In this document: piece by piece, positions 9,898 to 18,036 of the stretch
How positions within the stretch are numbered: the first letter of the stretch is position 1
Layout: each line of letters starts with the position of its first letter
Assembly: GCA_963800395.1 (NCBI GenBank)
Contig: CAWDBD010000008.1
Coordinates: 7,991-71,990, forward strand
Direction of reading: 5' to 3'
Source of the DNA: DASSBG01 sp963800395
Lineage (GTDB): Bacteria; Pseudomonadota; Gammaproteobacteria; Xanthomonadales; Rhodanobacteraceae
DNA length: 64,000 nt
Position numbers and translations under genes: made by a program
Notes under the pieces: generated by a model
The model's input: only the letters and a program-made list of their open reading frames with translations
The model's database searches: none
Told to the model about the DNA's origin: nothing

Positions 9898-11177
9898 ATG
9901 GCCAATACCTCCCCCATCGGCATCATCGGCGGCCTGCGCATACCGTTCTGTCGCATCAACACCGGCTATGCCGAGGTCGGCAATCTGGGCATGTCGATCA
10001 AGGTGCTCGGTGCCATGGTGGAGAAGTACGGCCTGCATGGCGAGGAGCTGGGCGACGTGGTGTTCGGCGCCGTGATGAAGCATGCACGCGACTGGAACCT
10101 GGCGCGCGAGGCGGCGCTGGCCTCGGGCCTGGCACAGACCACACCCGGTTTCACCGTCACCCGCGCCTGCGGCACCTCACTGGATGCAGCCATCACCGCC
10201 TGTGATCGCATTGCCGCCGGCCGCTACCAGGTGGCCATTGCCGGCGGCTCCGATTCCACCAGCGACATCCCGCTGGCGCTGAGCAAGCGGCTGCAGAAAC
10301 GCATCCTGCGCATCAACCGCGCGAAGTCGCCGATGGACAAGTTCAAGGCTGCCGTGTCCGGCTTCTCCCTGGGCGAGCTGAAACCGGCCTTCCCCGGCGT
10401 GACCGAACCGCGCACAGGCAAGTCGATGGGCGAGCACTGCGAGCTGATGGCGCGCGAATGGGACATCAGCCGCGAGCAACAGGATGCACTGGCGCTGGCC
10501 AGCCACCAGAAGGCCGCCGCGGCCTATGCGCGCGGCTTCTACGACGATCTGCTGGTGCCGTTCCGCGGGGTCGAGCGTGACAACGTGCTGCGCGCGGATA
10601 CCAGCATGGAGAAGCTGGTCAGCTGAAGCCGGCCTTCGATCGCCACTCCGGACACGGCACCCTGACAGCGGGCAATTCCAGCGCCCTGTCCGACGGTGCC
10701 GCCGCAGTGCTGGTGGCGAGCGAGGACTGGGCCGACAAGCGCAAGCTGGAAGTGGATGCACGCTTGACCCATGCTCGCGTGGCGGGGGTGGACTTCGTGC
10801 ATGGCGAGGGCCTGCTGATGGCGCCGACCATCGCTGTGTCACGCATGCTGGATGCGGCCGGGCTGGAGCTGCAGGACTTCGATTTCTACGAGATCCACGA
10901 GGCGTTCGCGGCGCAGGTGCTGTGCACGCTCAAGGCCTGGGAATCGGACAAGTACTGCAAGGAACGGCTGGGCCGCAAGAAGGCCATGGGCCCGATCGAT
11001 CCGGACAAGCTCAACGTCAACGGCTCGTCGCTGGCGCTGGGCCATCCGTTCGCGGCCACCGGCGCGCGCATCCTGGCGGCGGCGGCCAAGCAGCTGAAGG
11101 AAAACGGCGGCGGCCGTGCCCTCATCTCCATCTGCACCGCCGGCGGCATGGGCGTCACCGCCATCCTCGAGCGCTGA
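9898..11177 (+). pseudogene. Acetyl-CoA C-acyltransferase (FadI-like thiolase), one frameshift
   Basis: The ATG at 9898 is preceded by AAGGGA. The protein carries the nucleophilic Cys in T-R-A-C-G-T-S-L, then G-G-S-D-S-T-S-D. A single missing base near 10620 turns L-V-Q-L-K-P-A-F into a stop. After it come the thiolase C-terminal motifs N-E/H-E-A-F-like (E-I-H-E-A-F-A), G-S-S-L-A-L-G-H-P-F-A-A-T-G-A-R and C-T-A-G-G-M-G. Restoring one base gives 426 residues, the size of FadI-type thiolases of fatty-acid beta-oxidation, which cleave 3-ketoacyl-CoA. No fadJ partner is visible beside it. One clean single-base loss in an otherwise intact gene points to a sequencing error. Confidence 0.85.
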
Positions 11178-11217
11178 GTCGGCGGCGGCCCGTTCGGGCG
11201 TGTGTGGAGGGTCCCAT

Positions 11218-11564
11218 GGTGCGCCTCGCTGCGCTCAGCGGCACCCTACGCGGGATTTCGGGCGGCTGTTCGATCGGGGCTCAAGCAGCTGTAGGGTGCG
11301 GCTGAACGAAGTGAAGCGCACCGTATGCGGATGATTTCGTGGTGCGCATCGCTGCGCTCAGCGGCACCCACGCGGGAATTCGGGCGGCTATTCGTCGGGG
11401 CTCAAGCAGCTGTAGGGTGCCGCTGAACGAAGTGAAGCGCACCGTATGCGGATGATTCGTGGTGCGCATCGCTACGCTCAGCGGCACCCTACGAGGGAGT
11501 TCAGGCGGCTGTTCATCGCGGCCCAAGCAGCGGTAGGGTGCTGCTGAACGAAGTGAAGCGCACC
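11218..11564. repeat. Three tandem palindromic units (about 120-bp period)
   Basis: Units begin at 11218, 11341 and 11461. Each has a left arm of about 32 bp (starting GGTGCGC and ending GGCACCCTAC in the fullest copy), a 40-bp centre containing a GGGCGGCT-like core, and a right arm (starting GTAGGGTGC, ending AAGCGCACC) that is the approximate reverse complement of the left arm. Units are joined by a GTATGCGGATGATT spacer. Each unit can fold into a long hairpin. The block fills the space between the thiolase and the YkvA gene, which face each other at their 3' ends. It resembles the REP/palindromic families found in intergenic regions of proteobacteria; no transposase is nearby. Confidence 0.85.
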
Positions 11565-11581
11565 ATGCACGATGGTTGGGG

Positions 11582-11604
11582 ATAGCCCTGCAAAGCAGGG
11601 CTAT
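11582..11604. terminator. Hairpin at the 3' end of the YkvA gene
   Basis: A perfect 10-bp stem (ATAGCCCTGC paired with GCAGGGCTAT) encloses a 3-base loop. It lies 5 bases beyond the stop codon of the minus-strand gene. There is no T-run, so it may act as an mRNA-stabilising hairpin or a weak terminator. Confidence 0.4.
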
Positions 11605-11608
11605 GGCG

Positions 11609-12181
11609 TCAGCGGGGCTTGAACAGCACCGGGGCCCAGGCGCCACTGGCGTAGGACTTGCTGCGACGCTGGCGCATGAGCTCGATGGCATGGGCGCGGC
11701 GGTCTTCGGCCCAGTCGACGCGCTTGAGTTTCAGTTCGGCCGGGTCGACGCCCCGGTGTTCGGCTTCACCGCGTCGCCATGCGTCGAATTCTTCGTAGGC
11801 TGACAGCTCGTGTACCAGTTCGCGCTGGCACAGCTCGATCATGATGGCATCGTCGAGAAAGCCCAGTACCGGCACGGTGTCGGGAATGATGTCGCTCGGA
11901 TCGGCAAAATAGGTCAGCGCCGCCAGTACACGAGCTCGGTCTTCCTCGGGCAATCCGAAGCCTTCGTCCTCGGCCATGTCGATCATGGTGTTGAGGCGGC
12001 TCAGACGGCTGGCGATGAAGTCGGGCAACTCGATCTCATTGCCCTGAACCAGCAATTTGCGAGCCGATGCCGTGATCTCGGTCGCGCTCAGGTCTGCCGC
12101 TTCTTTTTGTGCATCCTGCATGCCGGAGATGAAGTGCTCGAGATCTTCATCGCTCAATTGAATGTTGATGTCCAGGGCCAT
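11609..12181 (-). CDS. YkvA/DUF1232 family protein
   Basis: The 190-residue protein starts at the ATG at 12181 (M-A-L-D-I-N-I-Q-L-S), preceded by a GAGGA ribosome site. The N-terminal half is an acidic helical region. The DUF1232/YkvA core lies at about residues 95-130: A-L-T-Y-F-A-D-P-S-D-I-I-P-D-T-V-P, then G-F-L-D-D-A. The Y-F-x-D-P-x-D-x-I-P-D motif followed by G-x-L-D-D defines the family. Its biochemical role is unknown, although membrane association is common. It is the last gene of the minus-strand group that starts at speE, 83 bp after the phospholipase D gene. Confidence 0.8.
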   Translation of the reverse strand: MALDINIQLSDEDLEHFISGMQDAQKEAADLSATEITASARKLLVQGNEIELPDFIASRLSRLNTMIDMAEDEGFGLPEEDRARVLAALTYFADPSDIIPDTVPVLGFLDDAIMIELCQRELVHELSAYEEFDAWRRGEAEHRGVDPAELKLKRVDWAEDRRAHAIELMRQRRSKSYASGAWAPVLFKPR

Positions 12182-12264
12182 GCACAAATCCTCGAATGTT
12201 GGCAATTGAGGAAGCGTAGCCGTGTCCGATGGTGCCGTCAATTGGCGCATGCGCGTGCGCAGAC

Positions 12265-14061
12265 TCAGAGCATGTCGCTCATGCCGGCGCCAAAGCCGGT
12301 GATGATGCGTGTGTAGATGGTCTTGAGGGGAAGGGCCACCTCGGGAAACTCGCCGACCGGCTCGTAGCAGGCATAGAAGCGCGGATCCTCGCGCCGCATC
12401 ACCGGGCAGCCCGGCTTCAGCTGGTAGCTGGTGGCGTAGCCGAACGGCCACAGATCGAAAATAGGCAGGGCTGCAGACAGTTTTGCCAGAGCCCGGTTGA
12501 TACGTCCCACCATGCCATTGACCTGGCGCTTGGCTACCACCCAGGAGTTGCCGGGGCGGATAGTGGCCAGGATGGAAGCGCGCACCACACGAGCGAAGTC
12601 ACGGTCATGGATGATGATTCCGCATTCGGTGTTGTAGTCATCCGAGCGCGGATCGAAGTTGTGCGAACCGATCATCACGTACTGCTTGTCGACCACCATG
12701 GACTTTGCATGCAGGCTGACGCGTACACCGCTGGTGGTCAGCGGTACTGCGCTGTAGCGTCCACGATTGCCGACTCTGGCACCTGACCCGGACAACTCGT
12801 TGTAGTGGGCGATCATGCGCGGCGCATCGACCGGGTGCGGTTTCTGCTCGTAGATGTTGAAGTTGAACACAGCCAGATAGCGACGCACGTACTTGTGCGC
12901 CACGGCATAGACCGCAAATGCGTCGGTCGAGGCCAGTGAATTGGTCGAGATCAGTATGCGAACCCTGGAGCGCTCCTTCTGCAGCTTGCGGAAGATGCGC
13001 TGGCCGCGGTCGCTTATCACCAGATACGGTGTCTGCAGAATGATTTCCTGGCTCGCCGTGGACACCAGATTCATCAGGTGCGCTGTCAGTTCGCGCTCCC
13101 GCTTGCTGGGGTTGTCTGTCTTGCCCGGACGGTCGGCAAAGTACTCGACATCCTTCAGCGACTTCGCTCGGAGCAGAAAATGGCTCTTGATGTATGCCGG
13201 GTCCGCTGCTTCTTCCAGGACCCGTTGAACGCGGTCGGCGCGTTCATACCGGGGCGGTTGCCAGCCGGGGGCATCGGGGCCATCGCGGATCAGCTGTGCG
13301 CTGACATCACGCAACAAAGTCAGCTTCACGGCGCGCGGATGGTTCCAGAACAGAAAAAAACTGGCGCGCATGTCCTGTGCCACGGGGCCGGCCACCAGGA
13401 TGTCGCGATCCAGAAAGTTGAAGTCGCTGTCCCAATCGAAGTATCGATTTTCATAATTGCGGCCACCGGTGATGCCGATATGGCCGTCGACCAGGAACAG
13501 CTTGTTGTGCATGCGCTGGTTGAGGTTGGAAAAACAGCACAGGCCGCCAACGAAATATCCGAAAGCGCCTGTTTCGGCCGATTGCAGGGTCGGGTTGTAA
13601 AGTCGCAATTCGAAATTGACGTGGGTGCGTGCAAGAGTTGCGAGTTGTTCCAGGTCGTTGAACGAAGCCAGCTGATCGGCCAGTATGCGTACATGCACGC
13701 CGCGCCGCGCCGCGGCGACCAGTGCGTCCAGCATCAGCTTTCCGGCATCGTCGTTGGCCCAGATATAGGTCTGGATGCTGATCGACTGGCGCGCGGCACG
13801 TATCAGGTTGAGGCGGGCGATCAGAGCGTCTTCGCCCAGATCCAGAATCACCGCCTGGTTGCGATTGCCCTTGCCCTGCGCAGCCAGGGCGTACAGCCCC
13901 GAGTCTGCCGCACAATGGTCCCTGCGCTGGCAACTGACGTCATGTTCGATATTGGAAGAGACCATATGCCGTGCGCGCAGCACCTGGCGCTGGCTGGGCA
14001 TGCAGGCGGTGAGCATCGGCAACAGCAGGAGCAGCAGCCATGTGCGCGGCAGCAACCTCAT
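12265..14061 (-). CDS. Phospholipase D-family lipoprotein (cardiolipin synthase-like)
   Basis: The start at 14061 gives a lipoprotein signal M-R-L-L-P-R-T-W then a Leu run and a lipobox L-T-A-C (Cys20). Two phospholipase D catalytic motifs follow. The first, H-N-K-L-F-L-V-D, is followed by G-G-R-N; the second, H-A-K-S-M-V-V-D, is followed by G-S-H-N-F-D-P-R-S. Two HxKx4D motifs form one active site that exchanges phosphatidyl groups; relatives are cardiolipin synthases (ClsC-like) and periplasmic phosphodiesterases. At 598 residues it has the size of the ClsC/YmdC type. The ATG overlaps the TGA of the YceI gene (TGATG), so the two are translationally coupled. It is probably anchored in the periplasmic leaflet of a membrane. 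The frame is open far upstream into yceI, but the lipobox fixes this start. Confidence 0.85.
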   Translation of the reverse strand: MRLLPRTWLLLLLLPMLTACMPSQRQVLRARHMVSSNIEHDVSCQRRDHCAADSGLYALAAQGKGNRNQAVILDLGEDALIARLNLIRAARQSISIQTYIWANDDAGKLMLDALVAAARRGVHVRILADQLASFNDLEQLATLARTHVNFELRLYNPTLQSAETGAFGYFVGGLCCFSNLNQRMHNKLFLVDGHIGITGGRNYENRYFDWDSDFNFLDRDILVAGPVAQDMRASFFLFWNHPRAVKLTLLRDVSAQLIRDGPDAPGWQPPRYERADRVQRVLEEAADPAYIKSHFLLRAKSLKDVEYFADRPGKTDNPSKRERELTAHLMNLVSTASQEIILQTPYLVISDRGQRIFRKLQKERSRVRILISTNSLASTDAFAVYAVAHKYVRRYLAVFNFNIYEQKPHPVDAPRMIAHYNELSGSGARVGNRGRYSAVPLTTSGVRVSLHAKSMVVDKQYVMIGSHNFDPRSDDYNTECGIIIHDRDFARVVRASILATIRPGNSWVVAKRQVNGMVGRINRALAKLSAALPIFDLWPFGYATSYQLKPGCPVMRREDPRFYACYEPVGEFPEVALPLKTIYTRIITGFGAGMSDML

Positions 14062-14614
14062 CACGGCGCGACAAGCCGGATAACCAGGCGCAACTGCACA
14101 TGATCGGACAGCGTGAACCGATACGCGGTCATGCCGAAATTGGAACGCTGGATGACGCCCCGGACGTCGAATCCGGCAGTCGCTCAGGCGGTTTGGTTGG
14201 CATGCTTCGGGCGAAAGCTCGAAGGTGACTGCGCTGGGTGACACCGCGCATGGTCAGATGGCCATCGATGTTGCCCCCGTCGAACAGCAAATGCGTGTCA
14301 AAGTCTCTGGAGCGAAAGCTGATGGTGGGGTAGTTTTCAGTGTCGAAAAACTCCTTCGAGCGCAGCATGGCCTTGTAGTGCGGGTTGTCCATGCGAACCT
14401 GGTCGACATCGATCTGCACTTCCACCCGGGAGCGCTGCGAATCATCCATGGCGACGGTGCCGCGCAAGCCAGCCACGCGACCTTCAATATTCTTGAACCA
14501 CAAGGTGCGGACCGCAAAAGTGGCATTCGAATGTGCGCTGTCGATGCGGATGGTTTCGTTGGCCGGGGCCGCTGAGCAACACAACAACAGGATCAGGCTG
14601 GCGAGCAGTCTCAC
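14061..14614 (-). pseudogene. YceI-family periplasmic protein, two frameshifts near the C-terminus
   Basis: A signal peptide (M-R-L-L-A-S-L-I-L-L-L-C-C-S-A-A-P-A) precedes the YceI lipocalin-like domain: I-D-S-A-H-S-N-A-T-F-A-V, F-K-N-I-E-G-R-V-A-G and K-E-F-F-D-T-E-N-Y-P. After H-L-T-M-R-G-V-T-Q the frame shifts near 14235 to V-T-F-E-L-S-P-E-A. It shifts again near 14190 to V-R-G-V-I-Q-R-S-N-F-G-M-T, the conserved C-terminal R-S-x-F-G-M motif, and ends at a TGA at 14061-14063. Restoring one base gives 184 residues, normal for YceI proteins, which bind polyisoprenoids or respond to alkaline or acid stress. Its ATGA overlap with the SixA gene shows an operon. These are the last frameshifts seen in the window. 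Confidence 0.8.
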
Positions 14615-15081
14615 GGTGTCCAGAATGCTTGCAGGATGCCCGCACCGGGTTCGATGCGCTGGTCAAAGGAAATGCATGCCAGCGATGCCGGTGGCATGCC
14701 GCGATGGCTGCCCGAGCGGCCATTGGTCAGCAGACCCAGAAGACGCTCCATACCGGGGTTGTGGCCGACCAGCATGACCGATTCGGTCGCCGGCTGCTCG
14801 TCCAGCATGGCCAGCAGTTCCCCGGGGCTCGCATCATAGATGCTCTCGAATTTTCGAAGGTCGGATTCAGGCATGCTCTCGTGCACCGCATCGGCGGTTT
14901 GCCTGGCCCTCAGGGCGGGGGAGCACAGTATCAGGCCGGGCCTGTGATGGTGCTGTACCAGCCAGCGGCCGGCGTGCCGCGCCTGGGCAATGCCTTCCTC
15001 GCTCAGCGCGCGGTTGCGATCCATGCCGTCGGCCGCGGCCGACCGGGCCTGGGCGTGGCGCAGCAGAATGAGTTCATGCAT
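14611..15081 (-). CDS. sixA: SixA-like histidine phosphatase
   Basis: The 156-residue protein starts M-H-E-L-I-L-L-R-H-A-Q-A. The R-H motif near the N-terminus and a second catalytic His in V-G-H-N-P-G-M-E place it in the histidine phosphatase superfamily, in the SixA branch of about 160 residues. SixA removes phosphate from phosphohistidine proteins such as PtsN-system carriers or the ArcB Hpt domain. No Hpt or PTS gene is present in the window, so the substrate is unknown. The end overlaps the yceI start by four bases (ATGA), and the ParA-like gene is 14 bp upstream. Confidence 0.85.
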   Translation of the reverse strand: MHELILLRHAQARSAAADGMDRNRALSEEGIAQARHAGRWLVQHHHRPGLILCSPALRARQTADAVHESMPESDLRKFESIYDASPGELLAMLDEQPATESVMLVGHNPGMERLLGLLTNGRSGSHRGMPPASLACISFDQRIEPGAGILQAFWTP

Positions 15082-15095
15082 GCCGGCAGCTCCGA

Positions 15096-15734
15096 TCAGG
15101 CGCGGGTGTGATGATGCAACCAGTGTTGCAGGCGATTCCAGTCGTGCTGATGGCCACGTACTACCTCGGAGTTGTAGTCGAACATGCTTTTGCCCAGCCC
15201 CGCCAGCAGGACGTAGGCCTGGCTGTCGCGCAGTTGCGCCACCACTGGAAACGGGAAATCATCACCCATTTCGGCAAGGGCATCCTGGCTGGCGTGTGTC
15301 CACAGGCGCAGCCGGTTGCCAACCACGCCAACCGGCAAATCACCGCGGCGAATGCGCGGAAGCGCGGCCAGTTCCGTGAGATAGGGAAGCGTGGCATCGA
15401 GGTCGATGCCCGAGGGCAGCACCGGCACGATAACGGCATCCACATCGTCCATCCATTTTTGCAGCTGTGCTGGTCTGGTACCGGCAGCGGTATCGATGAT
15501 GACAATGTCATGGTCGCGCGAGAGTCGTTGCATCACGTTGCGGCCCGGCTCCACCACCGTAACCTGGGGCAGATCGGCTGGCCGCATGCGCGCCCAGTTC
15601 AGGGATGACCCCTGGGGGTCGGCGTCAATCAATGCTGCCGCATGGCCGCGATGGGCCCAACAGGCGGCCAGATTGGTGGCCACGGTGGTCTTGCCGCAGC
15701 CACCCTTGCTGCTTGCCACGAGAACCTTGCGCAT
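15096..15734 (-). CDS. ParA/MinD-family ATPase, not the chromosomal ParA
   Basis: The ATG at 15734 lies 7 bases after GGAGGT; an in-frame TTG two codons upstream is less likely. The 212-residue protein opens M-R-K-V-L-V-A-S-S-K-G-G-C-G-K-T-T, a deviant Walker A with the signature Lys. It has D-A-D-P-Q-G-S-S near residue 42 and I-V-I-I-D-T-A-A-G for Walker B. It has no ParB partner next to it; the chromosomal pair is at 46350-48013. Short orphan ParA ATPases usually position cell-surface or polysaccharide machinery or protein cargo. It sits between a secreted protein and SixA in a co-directional set. Its cargo is unknown. Confidence 0.8.
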   Translation of the reverse strand: MRKVLVASSKGGCGKTTVATNLAACWAHRGHAAALIDADPQGSSLNWARMRPADLPQVTVVEPGRNVMQRLSRDHDIVIIDTAAGTRPAQLQKWMDDVDAVIVPVLPSGIDLDATLPYLTELAALPRIRRGDLPVGVVGNRLRLWTHASQDALAEMGDDFPFPVVAQLRDSQAYVLLAGLGKSMFDYNSEVVRGHQHDWNRLQHWLHHHTRA

Positions 15735-15784
15735 CGTCAAACCTCCGAGCGATCTTCGAGACTCTGCTCAAGAGTACACCAGAT

Positions 15785-17050
15785 TCAGCCGCAAACGCCC
15801 AACTGCAAAAGCCCGGGTCCTACCAGCCGCGGGTGGTCTCGACGGTCCGGATTTGCAGCTGAAGCCGCTGCGGCTTTGCCGGATGATGTGCTGCGGGCCG
15901 GCTGACTGCTGCTGGCCGCAACCGCTGGTTGTGCGGCGGAGCTGGTCGGGCGTGGGCTCTCGAAGAGGTCTGCGGAGCTTGCAGCGATGGCCGGTGCCGG
16001 GGCAGCGTCAGGCGAGCTGGTGGCAGTAGCAGGGTTCGCGGGAGACGTGGACGAGCTCGCCGTTGGTGGCGCTTCGACAGGAATACCTTGCTGCCGCAGC
16101 AAAGCGCTCATGCGTGTAAGCTCGCTGCCGCCGGATTGGCCCAGGCGGAGCAGTTCCAGGGCAAGTGCCTGGTTGCCCAGCGCCTTGAACGTCAGACGAC
16201 TGTAGTTGCGCAACTGCCACACCAGATCGCGCATGTCGGCTTTGGCTTCGGCGCGGGCAGCGGGTGTGGCAGCAAGGACGTCCTTCAGGTGCAGGCCTGC
16301 GGCGCGTGCCCTTGGGCTGCTGCCCCAGGCCAGGATGTGCGCCAGCTTTCGGCAGCTTGACAGCAGCTCGCCGACGTCGTCATTGGCCTCGGGATCACAC
16401 AACTCCATGATTGGCAGAAAGCCGGGTTCGGGTTGCGCAGTTGCCTGGCCGTAGGCAAGAAAGGCCTGCGCCGACGCCGGACCGGCTTCGCTGCTTGCGT
16501 TGCCGGCGTAGGCGTGTACCACGGCCTCGGGCACGGGCAAGGACGTGGCTGCCAGCGTCAGCGCCTGCAAGACAGCACCACCATAGTCGTTGTAGCCGCG
16601 CGCATCGGCAGCCTTGCGCAGTGCGGCCAGTTGCGCGTCGCGGTCGCCATCTCGGGCTGCCCGGTCGAGAACGAGGATCCATACGGCCGCGTTGTCCTCT
16701 GCCATGCTCTCAAGCCTGGCCAGGGCATCAGCATTCGGGCAGTTTTGTGCCTTGCGATCGCAATCGCCCAGGCGTGCCCAGATCACGGCAGCACTGTCCG
16801 GGTCGGCGGCGGCAGCGCGTGCCAGCAGACTGTCATAGTCCAGTCCGGGGGCACTGTCGTTGAAGGTACGTGCCAGCAGGGCGGCACCGAGCAGGTGGGG
16901 GGCATCGGCGCGCAAGGTCAATACGCTGATCAGATCATGCTTGTATTGCGCCAGGGCCTGGATGCGCGGGTCGACGTCGGCTTGCGCAGCCGTCGCGATG
17001 GCGCTCAGGCCAAGCAGCACAAGGCGACTTGTCAGGTGGCGCCAGGTCAA
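15785..17050 (-). CDS. Exported protein of unknown function with Ala/Ser/Pro-rich tail
   Basis: The TTG at 17050 overlaps the speE stop (TTGA) and gives a signal peptide with a hydrophobic core L-V-L-L-G-L-S-A-I-A-T-A-A and a cut site near A-Q-A-D. The mature protein has helical, TPR-like pairs (for example L-L-A-R-A-A-A-A-D-P-D-S-A-A-V-I-W-A-R-L-G), several Cys residues (C-D-R-K-A-Q-N-C, L-C-D-P) and a low-complexity tail of about 90 residues made mainly of A, S, P and T. About 421 residues. I do not recognise the family. Coupling to speE by overlap may be only structural. A frame open further upstream inside speE is not the start. Confidence 0.65.
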   Translation of the reverse strand: MTWRHLTSRLVLLGLSAIATAAQADVDPRIQALAQYKHDLISVLTLRADAPHLLGAALLARTFNDSAPGLDYDSLLARAAAADPDSAAVIWARLGDCDRKAQNCPNADALARLESMAEDNAAVWILVLDRAARDGDRDAQLAALRKAADARGYNDYGGAVLQALTLAATSLPVPEAVVHAYAGNASSEAGPASAQAFLAYGQATAQPEPGFLPIMELCDPEANDDVGELLSSCRKLAHILAWGSSPRARAAGLHLKDVLAATPAARAEAKADMRDLVWQLRNYSRLTFKALGNQALALELLRLGQSGGSELTRMSALLRQQGIPVEAPPTASSSTSPANPATATSSPDAAPAPAIAASSADLFESPRPTSSAAQPAVAASSSQPARSTSSGKAAAASAANPDRRDHPRLVGPGLLQLGVCG

Positions 17051-17898
17051 GAGACCAGCGCCTCGTTCATGAACGGTGGCAGTGCCAGTGCGGCACGATG
17101 GACCTCGGCACTGTAGTAGCGTGTATCGAAGGTCTTGATGGCAGCGGCTCGTTCGCGGAAGTCGTTCAGTTCGCCGCCCTTGCGGGACAAGGTGCAACTC
17201 CACCAGCCACTGGGGTAGCACGGTTGCGGAAAGGTCAGGGTGCGCGCGCTCTGGAAGCCTGCCTCGTGCATGGAGTTGCGCAATGCGCGAATCAGGTCGA
17301 TATGCAGCAGCGGTGACTCGGATTGCTGTACCAGAATGCCACCATGCCGCAGCGCCTTGAAGCAGCTTTCATGGAATGCGGTGTTGAACAGGCCTTCGGC
17401 CGGGCCGACCGGATCGGTGGAATCGATGATGACAAGATCCAGCGAATCGGCCTGCTGTTCGGCCATGTAGGCGATTCCATCATCGAAGCGCAGCTCGGCG
17501 CGGGGGTCGCCATTGGATTCGCACAGTTCCGGAAAATACTGCTCCGACAGGCGCGTGACGCGTTCGTCAATATCCACCTGCACTACCGATTCCACCTGGT
17601 CATGACGGAGCACCTCGCGCAGCGTGCCGCAATCACCGCCACCGATGATCACCACCCGCTTGGCCAGCGAGTGCGTGAACAGCGCCGGATGGGTCATCAT
17701 TTCGTGGTAGAGGAAATTGTCGCGGCTGGTGAGCATGACGCAACCATCGATCACCATCAGATGGCCCCAGTCGGTGGTCTGATAGATCTCGATCGACTGG
17801 TATGGGGTTTTTTCGGCATGCAGTTGCTTTTCGATCCTGAAACCGATGGACGAACCGGAGGCCTCGTGTGCCTCTGTAAACCAGTTGGCTTGCGACAT
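17047..17898 (-). CDS. speE: Spermidine synthase
   Basis: The 283-residue protein transfers an aminopropyl group from decarboxylated SAM to putrescine. Seen in order: W-F-T-E near the start, the Y-Q-x-I-E-I-Y-Q-T stretch and D-G-C-V-M-L-T-S-R-D. The nucleotide loop is G-G-G-D-C-G-T-L-R-E; the second Gly after Asp in many relatives is Cys here, as is usual in xanthomonads. Then V-D-I-D-E-R-V and the catalytic D-S-T-D-P-V-G-P-A. The length is normal. It is divergent from speA across a 138-bp spacer, so the two polyamine genes probably share a control region. The speD and speB genes that would complete the route are not in the window. Confidence 0.95.
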   Translation of the reverse strand: MSQANWFTEAHEASGSSIGFRIEKQLHAEKTPYQSIEIYQTTDWGHLMVIDGCVMLTSRDNFLYHEMMTHPALFTHSLAKRVVIIGGGDCGTLREVLRHDQVESVVQVDIDERVTRLSEQYFPELCESNGDPRAELRFDDGIAYMAEQQADSLDLVIIDSTDPVGPAEGLFNTAFHESCFKALRHGGILVQQSESPLLHIDLIRALRNSMHEAGFQSARTLTFPQPCYPSGWWSCTLSRKGGELNDFRERAAAIKTFDTRYYSAEVHRAALALPPFMNEALVS

Positions 17899-18036
17899 GT
17901 TTCATTCCATGCGTGATTCGACCGTGCGATTGTAGCTGTTCGCACCTGCAGCTTCAGCAGACCGTTACAATGCTGTCTGCAAACAGGGTACCTCGCTTTC
18001 CATCGAGGATCCGCGGACAACCGGGAATTACCAAGC

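Noticed and set aside
11218..11564. CRISPR-like array
   Set aside because: The repeats are about 120 bp with internal palindromes and nearly identical spacers; no cas genes.
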